DNA from: an uncultured Lachnotalea sp.
Lineage (GTDB): Bacteria; Bacillota; Clostridia; Lachnospirales; Lachnospiraceae
Direction: 5' to 3'
Assembly (NCBI GenBank): GCA_947066815.1
Contig: CAMSZT010000004.1
Coordinates: forward strand, 1-64,000
Length of the DNA stretch: 64,000 nucleotides
The notes beneath the pieces were generated by a model. It saw only the letters and a list, made by a program, of their open reading frames with translations. It had not been told where the DNA came from and made no database searches. The translations under genes were made by a program, and so were the position numbers. Shown piece by piece: positions 33,350 through 42,076 of the stretch (position 1 is the stretch's first letter; each line of letters begins with the position of its first letter).

Positions 33350-33661
33350 TTACATCTTATTATATTTGCGCTGGATCACCACGATCCAGGTGATCCCCAC
33401 GAGGATCCCTCCGCCCAGGAGCATCAGTGACCACGCCCCGAAATCAATGGTGAGCTGCAGGATCACGTCGATCACCTCGACCCCCGCCAGAAGGAACATG
33501 GGCATGCTCATCTCCTTGCAGTAGGCCGTCCGAAGCTCCGGCTTGATGTTTTCCACGTTCTTCCCCACGAAATCCGTCTTTCCGTTCCAGGTCTGGAACG
33601 CCCCGAAGGCAAAGACCGCCGCCATCAGAACGCTCCAGAGCAGGTTGAAATTGTCTCCCAT
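33350..33661 (-). CDS. Small membrane protein, unknown
   Basis: A 103-aa protein with three hydrophobic segments (about 8-22, 54-72, 74-96) and a short polar loop, FVGKNVENIKPELRTAYCK. No family is recognised with confidence. AAAGGAGG is eight bases before ATG 33661; a GTG two codons earlier is too close to it. It lies between the HD-domain and M29 peptidase genes on the same strand. Confidence 0.7.
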   Translation of the reverse strand: MGDNFNLLWSVLMAAVFAFGAFQTWNGKTDFVGKNVENIKPELRTAYCKEMSMPMFLLAGVEVIDVILQLTIDFGAWSLMLLGGGILVGITWIVVIQRKYNKM

Positions 33662-33676
33662 CTGCACATCCTCCTT

Positions 33677-34357
33677 TTATCTGTCGTCCCGGAGCCTTCC
33701 AAGCTCCACATTTTTTTCGATCAGGCCCCTCACATGCTCCCAGAGCCGTTCGGATCCCTCCGCCGTCTTTCCGTTCCGTTTCAGGACCTGGGAGACGCAG
33801 ACCCCGTGCTCCTTCCAGGCCCTGCCGTCCGTCGCGTCGTTCAAGAGCAGGGGCTGTACCCGGTCCAGGGTCAGGGCAAACTTCGCCTCCGGCGTCTCTC
33901 CCGCCTCAAATTCCTCCCAGAGCTCCCGAAAATACACCTCCTGATCCTTTGGAAGGAGCGAAAAGATCCGATCCGCCGCCTTCACCTCCCGCTCCCGTTT
34001 GGTGGCGTTGCCCGCCTCGTCGTAAGCGTAGGTATCCCCGGCGTCGATCTCGATGATGTCGTGGATCAGCACCATAGTCATAGTCCGAAGTTTGTCGACA
34101 GGCTCGTTGGCATACTCCCCCAGCAGTGCGCACATCAGCGCCAGATGCCAGGAATGCTCCGCGTCGTTTTCCTTCCGGCTCCCGTCGGAGAGATAGGTCT
34201 GCCGGAACACCTGCTTGCTCTTGTCCGTCTCCAGAAGGAAAGAAAGCTGCCTCTCCAGACGCTCCTCCCCTTCCGCTTCCCGTTTGGGCGCCTGCACCGC
34301 CGCGCCTTTCCCCCGCTCTCCTGACCTCCTCAGTCCCTTTTTCGTTCCTGCTTCCAT
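33677..34357 (-). CDS. HD-domain hydrolase (YfbR-like nucleotidase class)
   Basis: A 226-aa metal-dependent phosphohydrolase. After a charged 30-residue N-terminal tail, the HD signature is visible: ENDAEHSWHLALM, then LIHDIIEIDAGDTYAYD and a distal Asp (LTLDRVQPLLLND). This arrangement matches the HD_3/YfbR group, many of which dephosphorylate deoxynucleoside monophosphates. The exact substrate is unknown. It is embedded in a same-strand run of small membrane protein genes downstream of pyrimidine synthesis, so a nucleotide role is possible. Confidence 0.8.
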   Translation of the reverse strand: MEAGTKKGLRRSGERGKGAAVQAPKREAEGEERLERQLSFLLETDKSKQVFRQTYLSDGSRKENDAEHSWHLALMCALLGEYANEPVDKLRTMTMVLIHDIIEIDAGDTYAYDEAGNATKREREVKAADRIFSLLPKDQEVYFRELWEEFEAGETPEAKFALTLDRVQPLLLNDATDGRAWKEHGVCVSQVLKRNGKTAEGSERLWEHVRGLIEKNVELGRLRDDR

Positions 34358-34377
34358 GGTTCCTCCCTCCCGGCCTC

Positions 34378-34719
34378 TCAGGCCACGATCCCCAAAATGT
34401 AAATGCCGAGGATCCCGACGATCACCAGCACGTTTAAGATGACGGCAACCCGGGAAAGGACCGGGACCCCCTCCTCGTTCCCCCGCCGCTTCATGTCGTG
34501 GAGCGGAAGGAAGATTCCGAGGATATTAAAAAACAGGGCCAGAAACCCCAGCGCCGCAATGTCCGCATCCCCGTGCCCGTAGGTCCGAAAGGCGATCCAG
34601 AAGGCCGCCAAAAGGATCAGGAGGGAGCCCACGAAAATCAGCACCGAGGCCATCCCCGCCGCTGAAAATTTCATCCTGAAAAGCTTCATTCTCTTTCTGT
34701 TCAAAGTAAATCTCCTCAA
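34378..34719 (-). CDS. Small membrane protein, unknown
   Basis: A 113-aa protein: basic N-terminus, then hydrophobic segments at about 22-45, 53-72 and 88-110. It resembles small uncharacterised membrane proteins common in Lachnospiraceae; no function can be given. It is 22 bases after the VanZ-like gene and 20 before the HD-domain gene, so likely co-transcribed. Confidence 0.7.
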   Translation of the reverse strand: MRRFTLNRKRMKLFRMKFSAAGMASVLIFVGSLLILLAAFWIAFRTYGHGDADIAALGFLALFFNILGIFLPLHDMKRRGNEEGVPVLSRVAVILNVLVIVGILGIYILGIVA

Positions 34720-34741
34720 TCCGGCGTTCCAGGGAGCCGGC

Positions 34742-35233
34742 TCACCGCTTTCCTTTTTCCCCAGGCTTCCCCGAAGGCCGCCGCCAGCGAAAAAAAACCG
34801 CCGCCAGGAAACAAAAATATCCCAGGAGCCCGCCCAGGGTGTTCAGCATCAGATCGTCCACGTCAAAGCTTCCCCGCATGGAAAAAAGCTGCAACGTCTC
34901 GATACAGAGACTGCAGAGAAAGCTCCAGATCAAGATCACGTACCACTTCCGGTTGGAAAACCGGAGCATGGGCAGAATGAACCCCAGGGGCATGAACGCC
35001 GCCACATTCCCGAAGAGGTTCATCCCCGCATTCAGAGGACCCAGCACATCCCAGTAGCGGATACACCGCCTGATCTCCAGAAAGGGCTTCAGGTTGTACC
35101 GGTAGCCTTCGGAAACCTCCGTCCTCCCCAGGGATTCGGCAAAGAACATAAAATAGACAAGCCCGGCCAGATAACAGCCAAAGAGCACCCAGCCGGCCTT
35201 CCGGATGGTCTCCGTCTTAATTCGAGTCTTCAA
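34742..35233 (-). CDS. VanZ-like membrane protein
   Basis: A 163-aa protein with four hydrophobic segments and the VanZ-family pattern NLFGNVAAFMPLGFILPML, LCIETLQLFSMRGSFDVDDL and MLNTLGGLLGY. VanZ proteins are linked to low-level teicoplanin resistance, but most chromosomal members have unknown roles in the envelope. No other vancomycin-type genes are present. It follows the 50-aa mini-protein by 16 bases. Confidence 0.87.
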   Translation of the reverse strand: MKTRIKTETIRKAGWVLFGCYLAGLVYFMFFAESLGRTEVSEGYRYNLKPFLEIRRCIRYWDVLGPLNAGMNLFGNVAAFMPLGFILPMLRFSNRKWYVILIWSFLCSLCIETLQLFSMRGSFDVDDLMLNTLGGLLGYFCFLAAVFFRWRRPSGKPGEKGKR

Positions 35234-35249
35234 CTCCCACCCATCCCCG

Positions 35250-35402
35250 TCAAAACGTAATGTCCGATTTCCGTTTCAATAAAAAAGCGCCGCTCACGAT
35301 ACTGCCGATGCCGACCACCAAACCTGCCACGATGATGACGATCCCCATGGCGACGGAAAAGCCGCCCGCATGCTTCATGGTCTTATACACCCTTTCATTC
35401 AT
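35250..35402 (-). CDS. 50-aa single-pass membrane protein
   Basis: A short gene just after pyrE. AAGGAGG lies six bases before the ATG, and the peptide has a Gly/Val/Ile-rich transmembrane stretch (about 16-43, including GIVIIVAGLVVGIGSIVSGA) followed by a basic tail LKRKSD. The ribosome site, spacing (11 bases after pyrE) and composition support a real gene. Function unknown; similar one-helix proteins occur in related bacteria. Confidence 0.65.
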   Translation of the reverse strand: MNERVYKTMKHAGGFSVAMGIVIIVAGLVVGIGSIVSGAFLLKRKSDITF

Positions 35403-35413
35403 AGACTGCCTCC

Positions 35414-36091
35414 TTATTCTTCTGCGCCGTACTGTTCATAATATGCGTCAATGGCATTTTTTAATGTATCGTCAATGACGATCTCTCCCCGATAGGGTCT
35501 GTTGTAAAGGTGCTCGACCACCTCGCCCATGGTCACGATGGCCGTCGTCTCAAACCCGCAGCGCTCCCGGATCTCCCTGAGGGCCGATTTCTTCCCCTTT
35601 CCCCGCTCCATCCGGTCCACAGAGACCACCAGGCCGAGGACCTCCACCGCCCCCTGGGCTTTCAAGATCGGAAGGGTCTCCTCAATGGAAGTGCCCGCCG
35701 TGGTCACATCCTCGATGATGACCACCCTGTCCCCGTCTCCCACGGGACCGCCGAGAAGGATGCCCTTGTCCCCGTGGTCCTTCACTTCCTTCCGGTTGGA
35801 GCAGTAACGGACGTCCGCCCCGTATTCCTCCGAGAGGGCGATGACCGCTGCCGTGCTCAAGGGGATCCCCTTGTAGGCCGGCCCGAACAGCACGTCAAAA
35901 TCCGTGCCGAACTTGTCCTTAATGGCCTTCGCATAATAGCTTCCCAGCCGTTTTAACTGTCCGCCGGTCCGGTAAAAGCCGGTGTTGATGAAAAAGGGCG
36001 TCTTCCTTCCGCTCTTCGTCACAAAATCTCCGAACTTTAACACCTGGCAGTCCACCATAAACTCAATAAATTCCCTCTTATATGCTTCCAT
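35414..36091 (-). CDS. pyrE: Orotate phosphoribosyltransferase
   Basis: PyrE joins orotate to PRPP to form OMP. The 225-aa protein has the PRPP loop VVIIEDVTTAGTSIEE, the N-terminal FGDFVTKSGRKTPFFIN and the flexible catalytic loop region KEVKDHGDKG. It is the last pyr gene of the cluster, about 160 bp after pyrD. Confidence 0.96.
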   Translation of the reverse strand: MEAYKREFIEFMVDCQVLKFGDFVTKSGRKTPFFINTGFYRTGGQLKRLGSYYAKAIKDKFGTDFDVLFGPAYKGIPLSTAAVIALSEEYGADVRYCSNRKEVKDHGDKGILLGGPVGDGDRVVIIEDVTTAGTSIEETLPILKAQGAVEVLGLVVSVDRMERGKGKKSALREIRERCGFETTAIVTMGEVVEHLYNRPYRGEIVIDDTLKNAIDAYYEQYGAEE

Positions 36092-36252
36092 GGATCCCGT
36101 TTCTCCTTAAGTATAAATTGGCACAGGGCCTGCATTCTCCAGACATCTGGATCTGCATACTGCAGACAAGTATATCATGAACCCTTCGTTCTTTCAACCG
36201 GCAAATCCGATGAGTATACCAATCACCCCCGCATTTTACAAACGCCGCTGCC

Positions 36253-37158
36253 CTACTTTACCGCCCCGACAAGCTCTCTCACATCCTGGACCCCGTACTG
36301 CTCCATGTACGCCCGGATCCCGTCCACGATCTCCAATGTCACATAAGGGTTGTGGAAATTGGCCGTGCCCACCGATACGGCCGCGGCCCCCGCCAGGATA
36401 AACTCCAGCGCATCCTCCGCGCTGCGGATCCCGCCCATGCCGATCACCGGGATCTTCACCGCCTGAGCCGCCTGGTAGACCATGCGCACCGCCACCGGCC
36501 TGACGGCAGGGCCGGAAAGCCCGCCTGTCTTATTGGCCAGGGCAAAGGTCCGCCTGTGGATGTCGATCTTCATTCCCGTCAGGGTGTTGATCAGGGAGAC
36601 GGCGTCGGCGCCTCCGGCCTCCACAGCCCTCGCCATCTCAGCAATGTCCGTCACGTTGGGGCTCAGCTTCATGATCACCGGCTGCCTCGCCTTCTCCTTC
36701 ACCGCCCTGGTGATGGCTTCCGCCGCCTTCGCGCTCTGGCCGAAGGCAATGCCCCCCTCCTTCACGTTGGGGCAGGAGATATTGATCTCCAGAAGGTCCA
36801 CCGGCTCCTCCGAGAGCCGTTCCACGACCTCCACGTAATCCTCCGTGATCCTCCCGCAGACATTGACCACGACCTTCGTGTCAAACTGCTTCAAAAACGG
36901 AAGGTCCCGCCTCACAAACACGTCGATGCCGGGATTCTGCAGGCCGATGGCATTGAGCATCCCGCCATAGGTCTCGGCGATCCGGGGCGTGGGATTCCCC
37001 GGCCAGGGCACGTTCGCCACGCCCTTGGTGACCACCGCCCCCAGGCGGTTAAGATCCACAAACTCACTGTATTCCTCCCCCGAACCAAAGGTTCCGGAGG
37101 CTGTCATGACCGGATTTTTGAGCGTCACACCGGCAATGTCCACCGACAGATCCATCAA
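36253..37158 (-). CDS. pyrD: Dihydroorotate dehydrogenase, class 1B catalytic subunit
   Basis: This 301-aa FMN protein oxidises dihydroorotate. The class 1 catalytic Cys is seen in INISCPNVKEGGIAFGQ, and GGIRSAEDALEFILAGA binds the FMN phosphate. Class 1B is shown by the adjoining electron-transfer subunit gene pyrK, which overlaps its start by four bases (ATGA). The electrons thus go to NAD through PyrK, fitting an anaerobe. Confidence 0.96.
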   Translation of the reverse strand: MMDLSVDIAGVTLKNPVMTASGTFGSGEEYSEFVDLNRLGAVVTKGVANVPWPGNPTPRIAETYGGMLNAIGLQNPGIDVFVRRDLPFLKQFDTKVVVNVCGRITEDYVEVVERLSEEPVDLLEINISCPNVKEGGIAFGQSAKAAEAITRAVKEKARQPVIMKLSPNVTDIAEMARAVEAGGADAVSLINTLTGMKIDIHRRTFALANKTGGLSGPAVRPVAVRMVYQAAQAVKIPVIGMGGIRSAEDALEFILAGAAAVSVGTANFHNPYVTLEIVDGIRAYMEQYGVQDVRELVGAVK

Positions 37159-37919
37159 AGCTCCACCTCCTCAGCAGGAAATACCGGACCGTCCTTACAG
37201 ATCCGCTTGTTCTTCACATGGCTGTGGCCGTCCACTTCTTTCGACCCGCAGACACAGCCGAGACAGGCCCCGATCCCGCAGGCCATCCGCTCCTCCATGG
37301 AGATCCAGGCCGGGATCCCCTGCTCCTTCGCATAAGCCTTGACAGCGCGGAGCATGGGAGCCGGGCCGCAGGCAAAGATCAGATCCGCCGAAAGGTCATT
37401 TTCCCGGACTGCGTCCAGCACGTTCCCCCTCGTGCCAAAGCTTCCGTCCTCCGTCGCCGCAAAAAAGGGGCCGGTCTGCTCCAACTCTTCTTTTAGGAAC
37501 ATCTGGCTGTCCCGATAGCCCATGACCAGGATCTTCTCCCCGGGAATCCGTTTTGCCGTCTCCACCATGGGCGGTACGCCGATCCCTCCTCCGATCAGGA
37601 ACACCCGCTTCCCCTCCGCCTCTTTCAGAGGGAATCCGTTTCCGAGGGGCCCCAGAACCTCGACGGAATCCCCTGCCCGCAGGGCTGAAAATTCCGCCGT
37701 GCCCGCTCCGGCCACCCGATAGACCAGACGGATCCTTCCCTCCCCTATCTCGCAGAGACTTATGGGCCTCGGCAGAAGCCTGGAGCCGTCCCGGCTGTAC
37801 AGGGACACAAACTGTCCCGGAACCGCCTCGTCCCCGATCCCCGTCAAAAGCCACATGCTGAAGATCCCCGGCGCCAGGCACTCCTGAGACAGTACCTTTG
37901 CCGATTCCTTTCTCTTCAT
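37155..37919 (-). CDS. pyrK: Dihydroorotate dehydrogenase electron-transfer subunit
   Basis: A 254-aa ferredoxin-reductase-type subunit with FAD-binding LLPRPISL, an NAD loop (IGGGIGVPPM) and the [2Fe-2S] Cys cluster CGIGACLGCVC plus a distal Cys (KRICKDGPVF). It passes electrons from PyrD FMN to NAD. AGGAGG lies seven bases before ATG 37919; 14 additional in-frame codons upstream are ignored. A long inverted repeat separates it from pyrF. Confidence 0.95.
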   Translation of the reverse strand: MKRKESAKVLSQECLAPGIFSMWLLTGIGDEAVPGQFVSLYSRDGSRLLPRPISLCEIGEGRIRLVYRVAGAGTAEFSALRAGDSVEVLGPLGNGFPLKEAEGKRVFLIGGGIGVPPMVETAKRIPGEKILVMGYRDSQMFLKEELEQTGPFFAATEDGSFGTRGNVLDAVRENDLSADLIFACGPAPMLRAVKAYAKEQGIPAWISMEERMACGIGACLGCVCGSKEVDGHSHVKNKRICKDGPVFPAEEVEL

Positions 37920-37972
37920 AAATAATTCCTCCTGTATCCGCCGTGCCCGCATATTTATCATGCGGATATCCA

Positions 37973-38122
37973 GGAAGTGAAATCCCTTTTTCCGGCGCCG
38001 GACCCTGAAAAGACGCCGGTACTTGAAATTTTGGAGCCTCAGCGAACAAAATTTCTTAGCATCCGCTGCGTCTTTTTAAGAGCGCGAGCGTGTCCAAGCG
38101 GAAAAGAAGGATTTTCACTTCC
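37973..38122. repeat. 150-bp imperfect inverted repeat between pyrF and pyrK
   Basis: Nested complementary blocks: GGAAGTGAAATCC (37973-37985) with GGATTTTCACTTCC (38109-38122), CTTTTTCCG with CGGAAAAG, AAAAGACGC with GCGTCTTTTT, and an apical GAAATTTTG (38025-38033)/CAAAATTTC (38047-38055) over a 13-nt loop. The structure fills almost the whole pyrF-pyrK space. It contains no gene. It may set relative expression in the operon or be a remnant of a palindromic mobile element. Confidence 0.75.
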
Positions 38123-38123
38123 G

Positions 38124-39059
38124 TCATCTTCGCTCCAGTGCCCCCCGGATGTCCTCGATCATGTCGATCACGGCCTGTCTGGAGGCTTCCCCGAAATGCT
38201 CTGCTCCAAACTTCGCATAAGCCTCTTTCTTGTAGGCGGCGATGATCCCCCTGGAGGAATTGACGATGGCCCCCAGGCCGTCCTCGTTGAAATAGTGGAC
38301 CAGATCCTCCGCTTTGCCTCCCTGGGCGCCGTAGCCGGGCACCAGGATCAAGGACTTCGGCATCAGCTTCCGAAGGGTCTTTCCCATCTCCGGATAGGTA
38401 GCCCCCACCACGGCGCCCACATAGCTGTAAGAGTCTCCCATACAGTCGGCGCCCCATGCGGCCACCTGCTCGCCCACCCATTCATAGAGGGGCCTGCCGT
38501 CGATGAGCCGGTCCTGAAACTCGCCGCTGGAAGGATTTGAAGTCTTGACCAGAATGAAAAGCCCCTTTTTCTCCTCCCGGCACACGTCCACGAAAGGCTT
38601 CACCCCGTCCGTCCCCAGATAAGGGTTCACCGTCACAAAATCCTCGTTGAAAGCAGAAAGAAAGCTTCTTCCCACCTGCACCTTGCCCAGGTGTCCCGCC
38701 GCGTAGGCCGCCGAGGTGGAGCCGATGTCCCCCCGCTTCACATCGCCGATGACGATCAGTCCTTTCTCCCGACAGTAATCCACCGTCCTCTGGTACGCCT
38801 TTATCCCCTCCACGCCGAACTGTTCATACATGGCCGACTGGGGCTTCACCGCCGGGATCAGGTCATACACACAGTCCACGATCTCCTTATTGAACTGCCA
38901 GATGGCGTCCGCCGCCCCCGAAAGGGTCTCCCCGTACTCCGCCAGGGACTTTTTTATCACCTGCTCCGGCACATAAGAAAGCATCGGGTCCAACCCCACC
39001 ACCACGGGCGCATCCAATTTCTTGATCCTCTCACAAAGCCGATCGATCATTTCCAACAT
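38124..39059 (-). CDS. pyrF: Orotidine 5'-phosphate decarboxylase (type 2)
   Basis: PyrF converts OMP to UMP. At 311 aa it belongs to the longer type 2 group. Signatures are VVGLDPMLSYVPEQ, the catalytic GDVKRGDIGSTSAAYA (Asp-Lys-x-x-Asp) and LVPGYGAQGG. It is 52 bases after pyrC and directly followed by the long inverted repeat. Confidence 0.95.
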   Translation of the reverse strand: MLEMIDRLCERIKKLDAPVVVGLDPMLSYVPEQVIKKSLAEYGETLSGAADAIWQFNKEIVDCVYDLIPAVKPQSAMYEQFGVEGIKAYQRTVDYCREKGLIVIGDVKRGDIGSTSAAYAAGHLGKVQVGRSFLSAFNEDFVTVNPYLGTDGVKPFVDVCREEKKGLFILVKTSNPSSGEFQDRLIDGRPLYEWVGEQVAAWGADCMGDSYSYVGAVVGATYPEMGKTLRKLMPKSLILVPGYGAQGGKAEDLVHYFNEDGLGAIVNSSRGIIAAYKKEAYAKFGAEHFGEASRQAVIDMIEDIRGALERR

Positions 39060-39111
39060 CCTTCCTTTTTCGTCTGCAATCCTCTGTCTGCGATTTTTTA
39101 TCCGTAGTTCC

Positions 39112-40446
39112 TTATCTGCGGTTCTCTCCCTGTTCCTTCATCCCCGCTTCTTCATAAACGATCTCTCCGTCCACCATGGTCATGACCACCATGCCCCTGA
39201 CGGCTCTTCCGTCAAAAGGAGAGTTCTTCCCCTTCGACACAAAATCCTCCTTGCGGATCACCCATTCCCGATCCGGATCCACCAGGATCAGGTCCGCGCA
39301 TTTCCCTTCCGCCAGACTCCCCCTGTCCACTCCAAGGATCCTCGCCGGGGCATGGCACATCCGTTCCGCCAGTTCCATGGGCGTCAGGATCCCCTTGTGG
39401 ACCAGCTCCGTCATGGAGAGGGCCAGGGAGGTCTCCAGCCCCACGATCCCGCAGGGGGCCTTTCGGAAGCCCTTCGCCTTCTCCTCCTCGCTGTGGGGCG
39501 CATGGTCCGTGGAGATCACGTCAATGACCCCCGTCTTCAGCCCTTCGATCAGTGCCGTCACATCCTCCCGCTCCCTCAGTGGCGGGTTCATCTTAAAATC
39601 CGCATTGTCTCCCGGAATGTCCCCGCTTGTGAGGATAAAATGATGAGGGCAGACCTCCGCCGTCACCGAAACGCCGGCCTCCTTGGCAAGCCGCACCATC
39701 GTCGCGCTGTCCCTCGTCGAACAGTGGCACAGGTGGAGCCTGGCCCCGGTCTCCTTCGCCAGAAGGATGTCCCTGGCCGCGATCACGTCCTCCACCGCGT
39801 TGGTGACTCCGGCAAGTCCGAGGCTTCTTGAATACTCCGACTCATTGACGATCACAGTACCATGGATCATATTCTGGTCCTCGCAGTGGGCCAGTACCAG
39901 AACGTCTTCCTCTGCGGCAGTCTCCATGGCCTTCTTATAGAGTTTCGCATCCATGACGGACTTCCCGTCCTCGCTGATACAGGCCATGCCTTCCCGCTTC
40001 ATGCCGGCGATGTCTGTCAGCGCCTCTCCTTTCTGCCCCACGGTCACCGCTCCCACAAAAGAGACGTGGACCGGACACTCCCGCCTGGCCCGCTCCCTCT
40101 GGGCACGGATCTTCTCCGGCGAGTCGGTCACCGGATCTGTGTTGGGCATGGCGCAGATGGTCGTCACGCCCCCCTTTGCCGCCGCCAGACCGCCTGTGGC
40201 CAGAGTCTCTTTATACTCAAAGCCCGGGTCCCGAAGGTGTACATGGAGATCCACGATTCCCGGCATCACATAGAGCCCCGTCCCGTCGATCACCCGGCAG
40301 GCTTCCCCGCCTTTTGGCTCCCCGCCGGAAAAGGCTCCCGGCTCCTGCACCCGGCAGATCTTCCCTTCCGCCACCAAAACGTCATAGATCCCGTCCCGCC
40401 CCGTATCCGGATCAAGGACATGGCCGCCGCAGATCCATACTTTCAT
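39112..40446 (-). CDS. pyrC: Dihydroorotase (class I)
   Basis: PyrC cyclises carbamoyl-aspartate to dihydroorotate. The 444-aa amidohydrolase shows the metal site DLHVHLRDPGFEYKE, the HLCHCSTRDSATM block and the catalytic ISTDHAPHS. It is the first pyr gene of the cluster. GAGGAG precedes ATG 40446; seven additional upstream codons are less likely. It starts 25 bases after the NhaC-like antiporter gene, so the two may share a transcript. Confidence 0.95.
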   Translation of the reverse strand: MKVWICGGHVLDPDTGRDGIYDVLVAEGKICRVQEPGAFSGGEPKGGEACRVIDGTGLYVMPGIVDLHVHLRDPGFEYKETLATGGLAAAKGGVTTICAMPNTDPVTDSPEKIRAQRERARRECPVHVSFVGAVTVGQKGEALTDIAGMKREGMACISEDGKSVMDAKLYKKAMETAAEEDVLVLAHCEDQNMIHGTVIVNESEYSRSLGLAGVTNAVEDVIAARDILLAKETGARLHLCHCSTRDSATMVRLAKEAGVSVTAEVCPHHFILTSGDIPGDNADFKMNPPLREREDVTALIEGLKTGVIDVISTDHAPHSEEEKAKGFRKAPCGIVGLETSLALSMTELVHKGILTPMELAERMCHAPARILGVDRGSLAEGKCADLILVDPDREWVIRKEDFVSKGKNSPFDGRAVRGMVVMTMVDGEIVYEEAGMKEQGENRR

Positions 40447-40471
40447 AGTTATCTCCTCCTCTGGCAAACTC

Positions 40472-41758
40472 TCAATCTTTCTGTTTCCGCAAAAGGATCA
40501 TGGCGATCACACTGATCCCCATCAGCACCGGATAAAAGGTATAGGAAATGATCGCCAGAGGCGAGATCCCCGTCTGCCCCGCCGCCAGGAGAAGCTGGGC
40601 CCCGTAAGGGATCAGCCCCTGGGTCAACGAGGCGAAAATATCCAGGAGGGAGGCCGACCGCCTGGGGGAGATCCCGTAATCACTGCTGATCTCCTTGGCA
40701 ATTGGGCCGGCGATCACGATGGCCACCGTGTTGTTGGCCGTCGCTATGTCCGTGAGCACCGCCAGGGCCGCGATCCCCAGTTCTCCGCCCTTCTTTCCCC
40801 TGATCCGTCTGTGGATCATATTCAGGATACAGGCAATACCGCCGTTTTTCTTCACCAGCGCCACGATGGCCGCCACGATCATGGAGATCACCGTGATGTC
40901 ATACATGGAAGTGACTCCGTCCCCCATGACCTTGAACACATCCCCCAAAAGAATGGTTCCCGTCCCGAGGCCCGCCAGGACCGAGAGGACGGTCCCGCCG
41001 ATCAGCACCAGGAACACGTTAAGCCCCGCCAGGGCTCCCACCAGGACCACCAGATAGGGGAGCACCTGCCACAGATCATAAGTCATCTCCGTGCTCACCT
41101 GATAAGAGACATTGCGGCCCACCACCACATAAATGACCAGAGAGACCACGGCCGCCGGGAGCACCAGGAAAAAATTCTCCTTGAACTTGTCCCGCATCTC
41201 ACAGCCCTGGGTGCGGACCGCCGCGATGGTGGTATCCGAGATCATCGAAAGATTGTCGCCGAACATGGCCCCGCTGACCACGGCCCCGATACAGACCGCC
41301 ACGGAAAACCCCGTCTTTGCGCTGATCCCCACGGCGATAGGCGCCAGAGTACCGATGGTTCCCATGCTGGTGCCCATGGACACCGACATGAAGCAGCCGA
41401 TCAGCATAAGGCCCGCCACCGCAATGCCCGGCGGCAGGATGGAGAGGCCAAGAGCCACGGTACTGTCCGCTCCCCCGGCCGCCGTCACCGTCCCGGAGAA
41501 AGCCCCGGCCGCCAGATAAATGAGGCACATAGTGATGATGTCCTCATTGCCGATCCCCTCCGCCGCCGTCTTAAGCTTCTCTCCGAAGGACCGCTCCCTG
41601 TTCTGAAAAAAAGCAGCCACCAGCGCGATCAAAAACGCCACGATAGCCGGCATCGCATAAAAATCCCCACTCAAAAGCCCCACTCCCAAAAACAGGATCA
41701 GAAAGATCCCGATGGGCAGCAGTGCTCCCGGATTCCCCTTTTTCCTTGACTCCTCCAT
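40472..41758 (-). CDS. NhaC-type Na+/H+ antiporter family protein
   Basis: A 428-aa polytopic transporter (about eleven hydrophobic segments) of the NhaC family, with conserved AVVSGAMFGDNLSMISDTT and VLTDIATANNTVAIVI. Such proteins exchange sodium for protons, or in some cases organic solutes, so the substrate is open. GGGAGG lies eight bases before ATG 41758; 18 earlier codons are not used. The position just before pyrC is probably incidental or reflects co-transcription. Confidence 0.87.
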   Translation of the reverse strand: MEESRKKGNPGALLPIGIFLILFLGVGLLSGDFYAMPAIVAFLIALVAAFFQNRERSFGEKLKTAAEGIGNEDIITMCLIYLAAGAFSGTVTAAGGADSTVALGLSILPPGIAVAGLMLIGCFMSVSMGTSMGTIGTLAPIAVGISAKTGFSVAVCIGAVVSGAMFGDNLSMISDTTIAAVRTQGCEMRDKFKENFFLVLPAAVVSLVIYVVVGRNVSYQVSTEMTYDLWQVLPYLVVLVGALAGLNVFLVLIGGTVLSVLAGLGTGTILLGDVFKVMGDGVTSMYDITVISMIVAAIVALVKKNGGIACILNMIHRRIRGKKGGELGIAALAVLTDIATANNTVAIVIAGPIAKEISSDYGISPRRSASLLDIFASLTQGLIPYGAQLLLAAGQTGISPLAIISYTFYPVLMGISVIAMILLRKQKD

Positions 41759-41836
41759 AGTAATTCCTCCCCCTTCTTTATGGTACAAAAAGAGCCGCCG
41801 TAAACTTCTCATCCTTTACGACAGCTCTTTTCCCGT

Positions 41837-41968
41837 CTAATCCTCTTCATCCTCATCGACGACCGCCGCCGAAATACAGCTCACTGCGCTTACCACCGCA
41901 GTCACCGCCGCAACGATCACGATAAAAATGATCAGACCAATCAAAAAATAAAAAATAAACGGATCCAT
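41837..41968 (-). CDS. 43-aa single-pass membrane protein
   Basis: A short frame beginning MDPFIFYFLIGLIIFIVIVA, with one long hydrophobic helix (about 4-37) and a strongly acidic tail DEDEED. GGTGGTGGG lies seven bases before the ATG. It lies between dnaJ and the antiporter on the same strand. A real small membrane protein is likely; function unknown. Confidence 0.5.
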   Translation of the reverse strand: MDPFIFYFLIGLIIFIVIVAAVTAVVSAVSCISAAVVDEDEED

Positions 41969-42076
41969 AAGCTTTCCCACCACCTGTAAAATTTTAAAGA
42001 CAGCGCCGCTTCCGGCTCATCTGCCCGCTTAAGTTACTGGGACTATCATAGCACACTTCTCCTGAAAAAGGAACCT

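Noticed and set aside
34742-35233. Glycopeptide resistance locus suggested by VanZ
   Set aside because: No vanH/A/X or vanRS genes nearby; VanZ-like proteins are widespread without resistance.
35260-35478. 72-codon plus-strand ORF
   Set aside because: Antisense to the 50-aa membrane protein and the end of pyrE, which have better signals.
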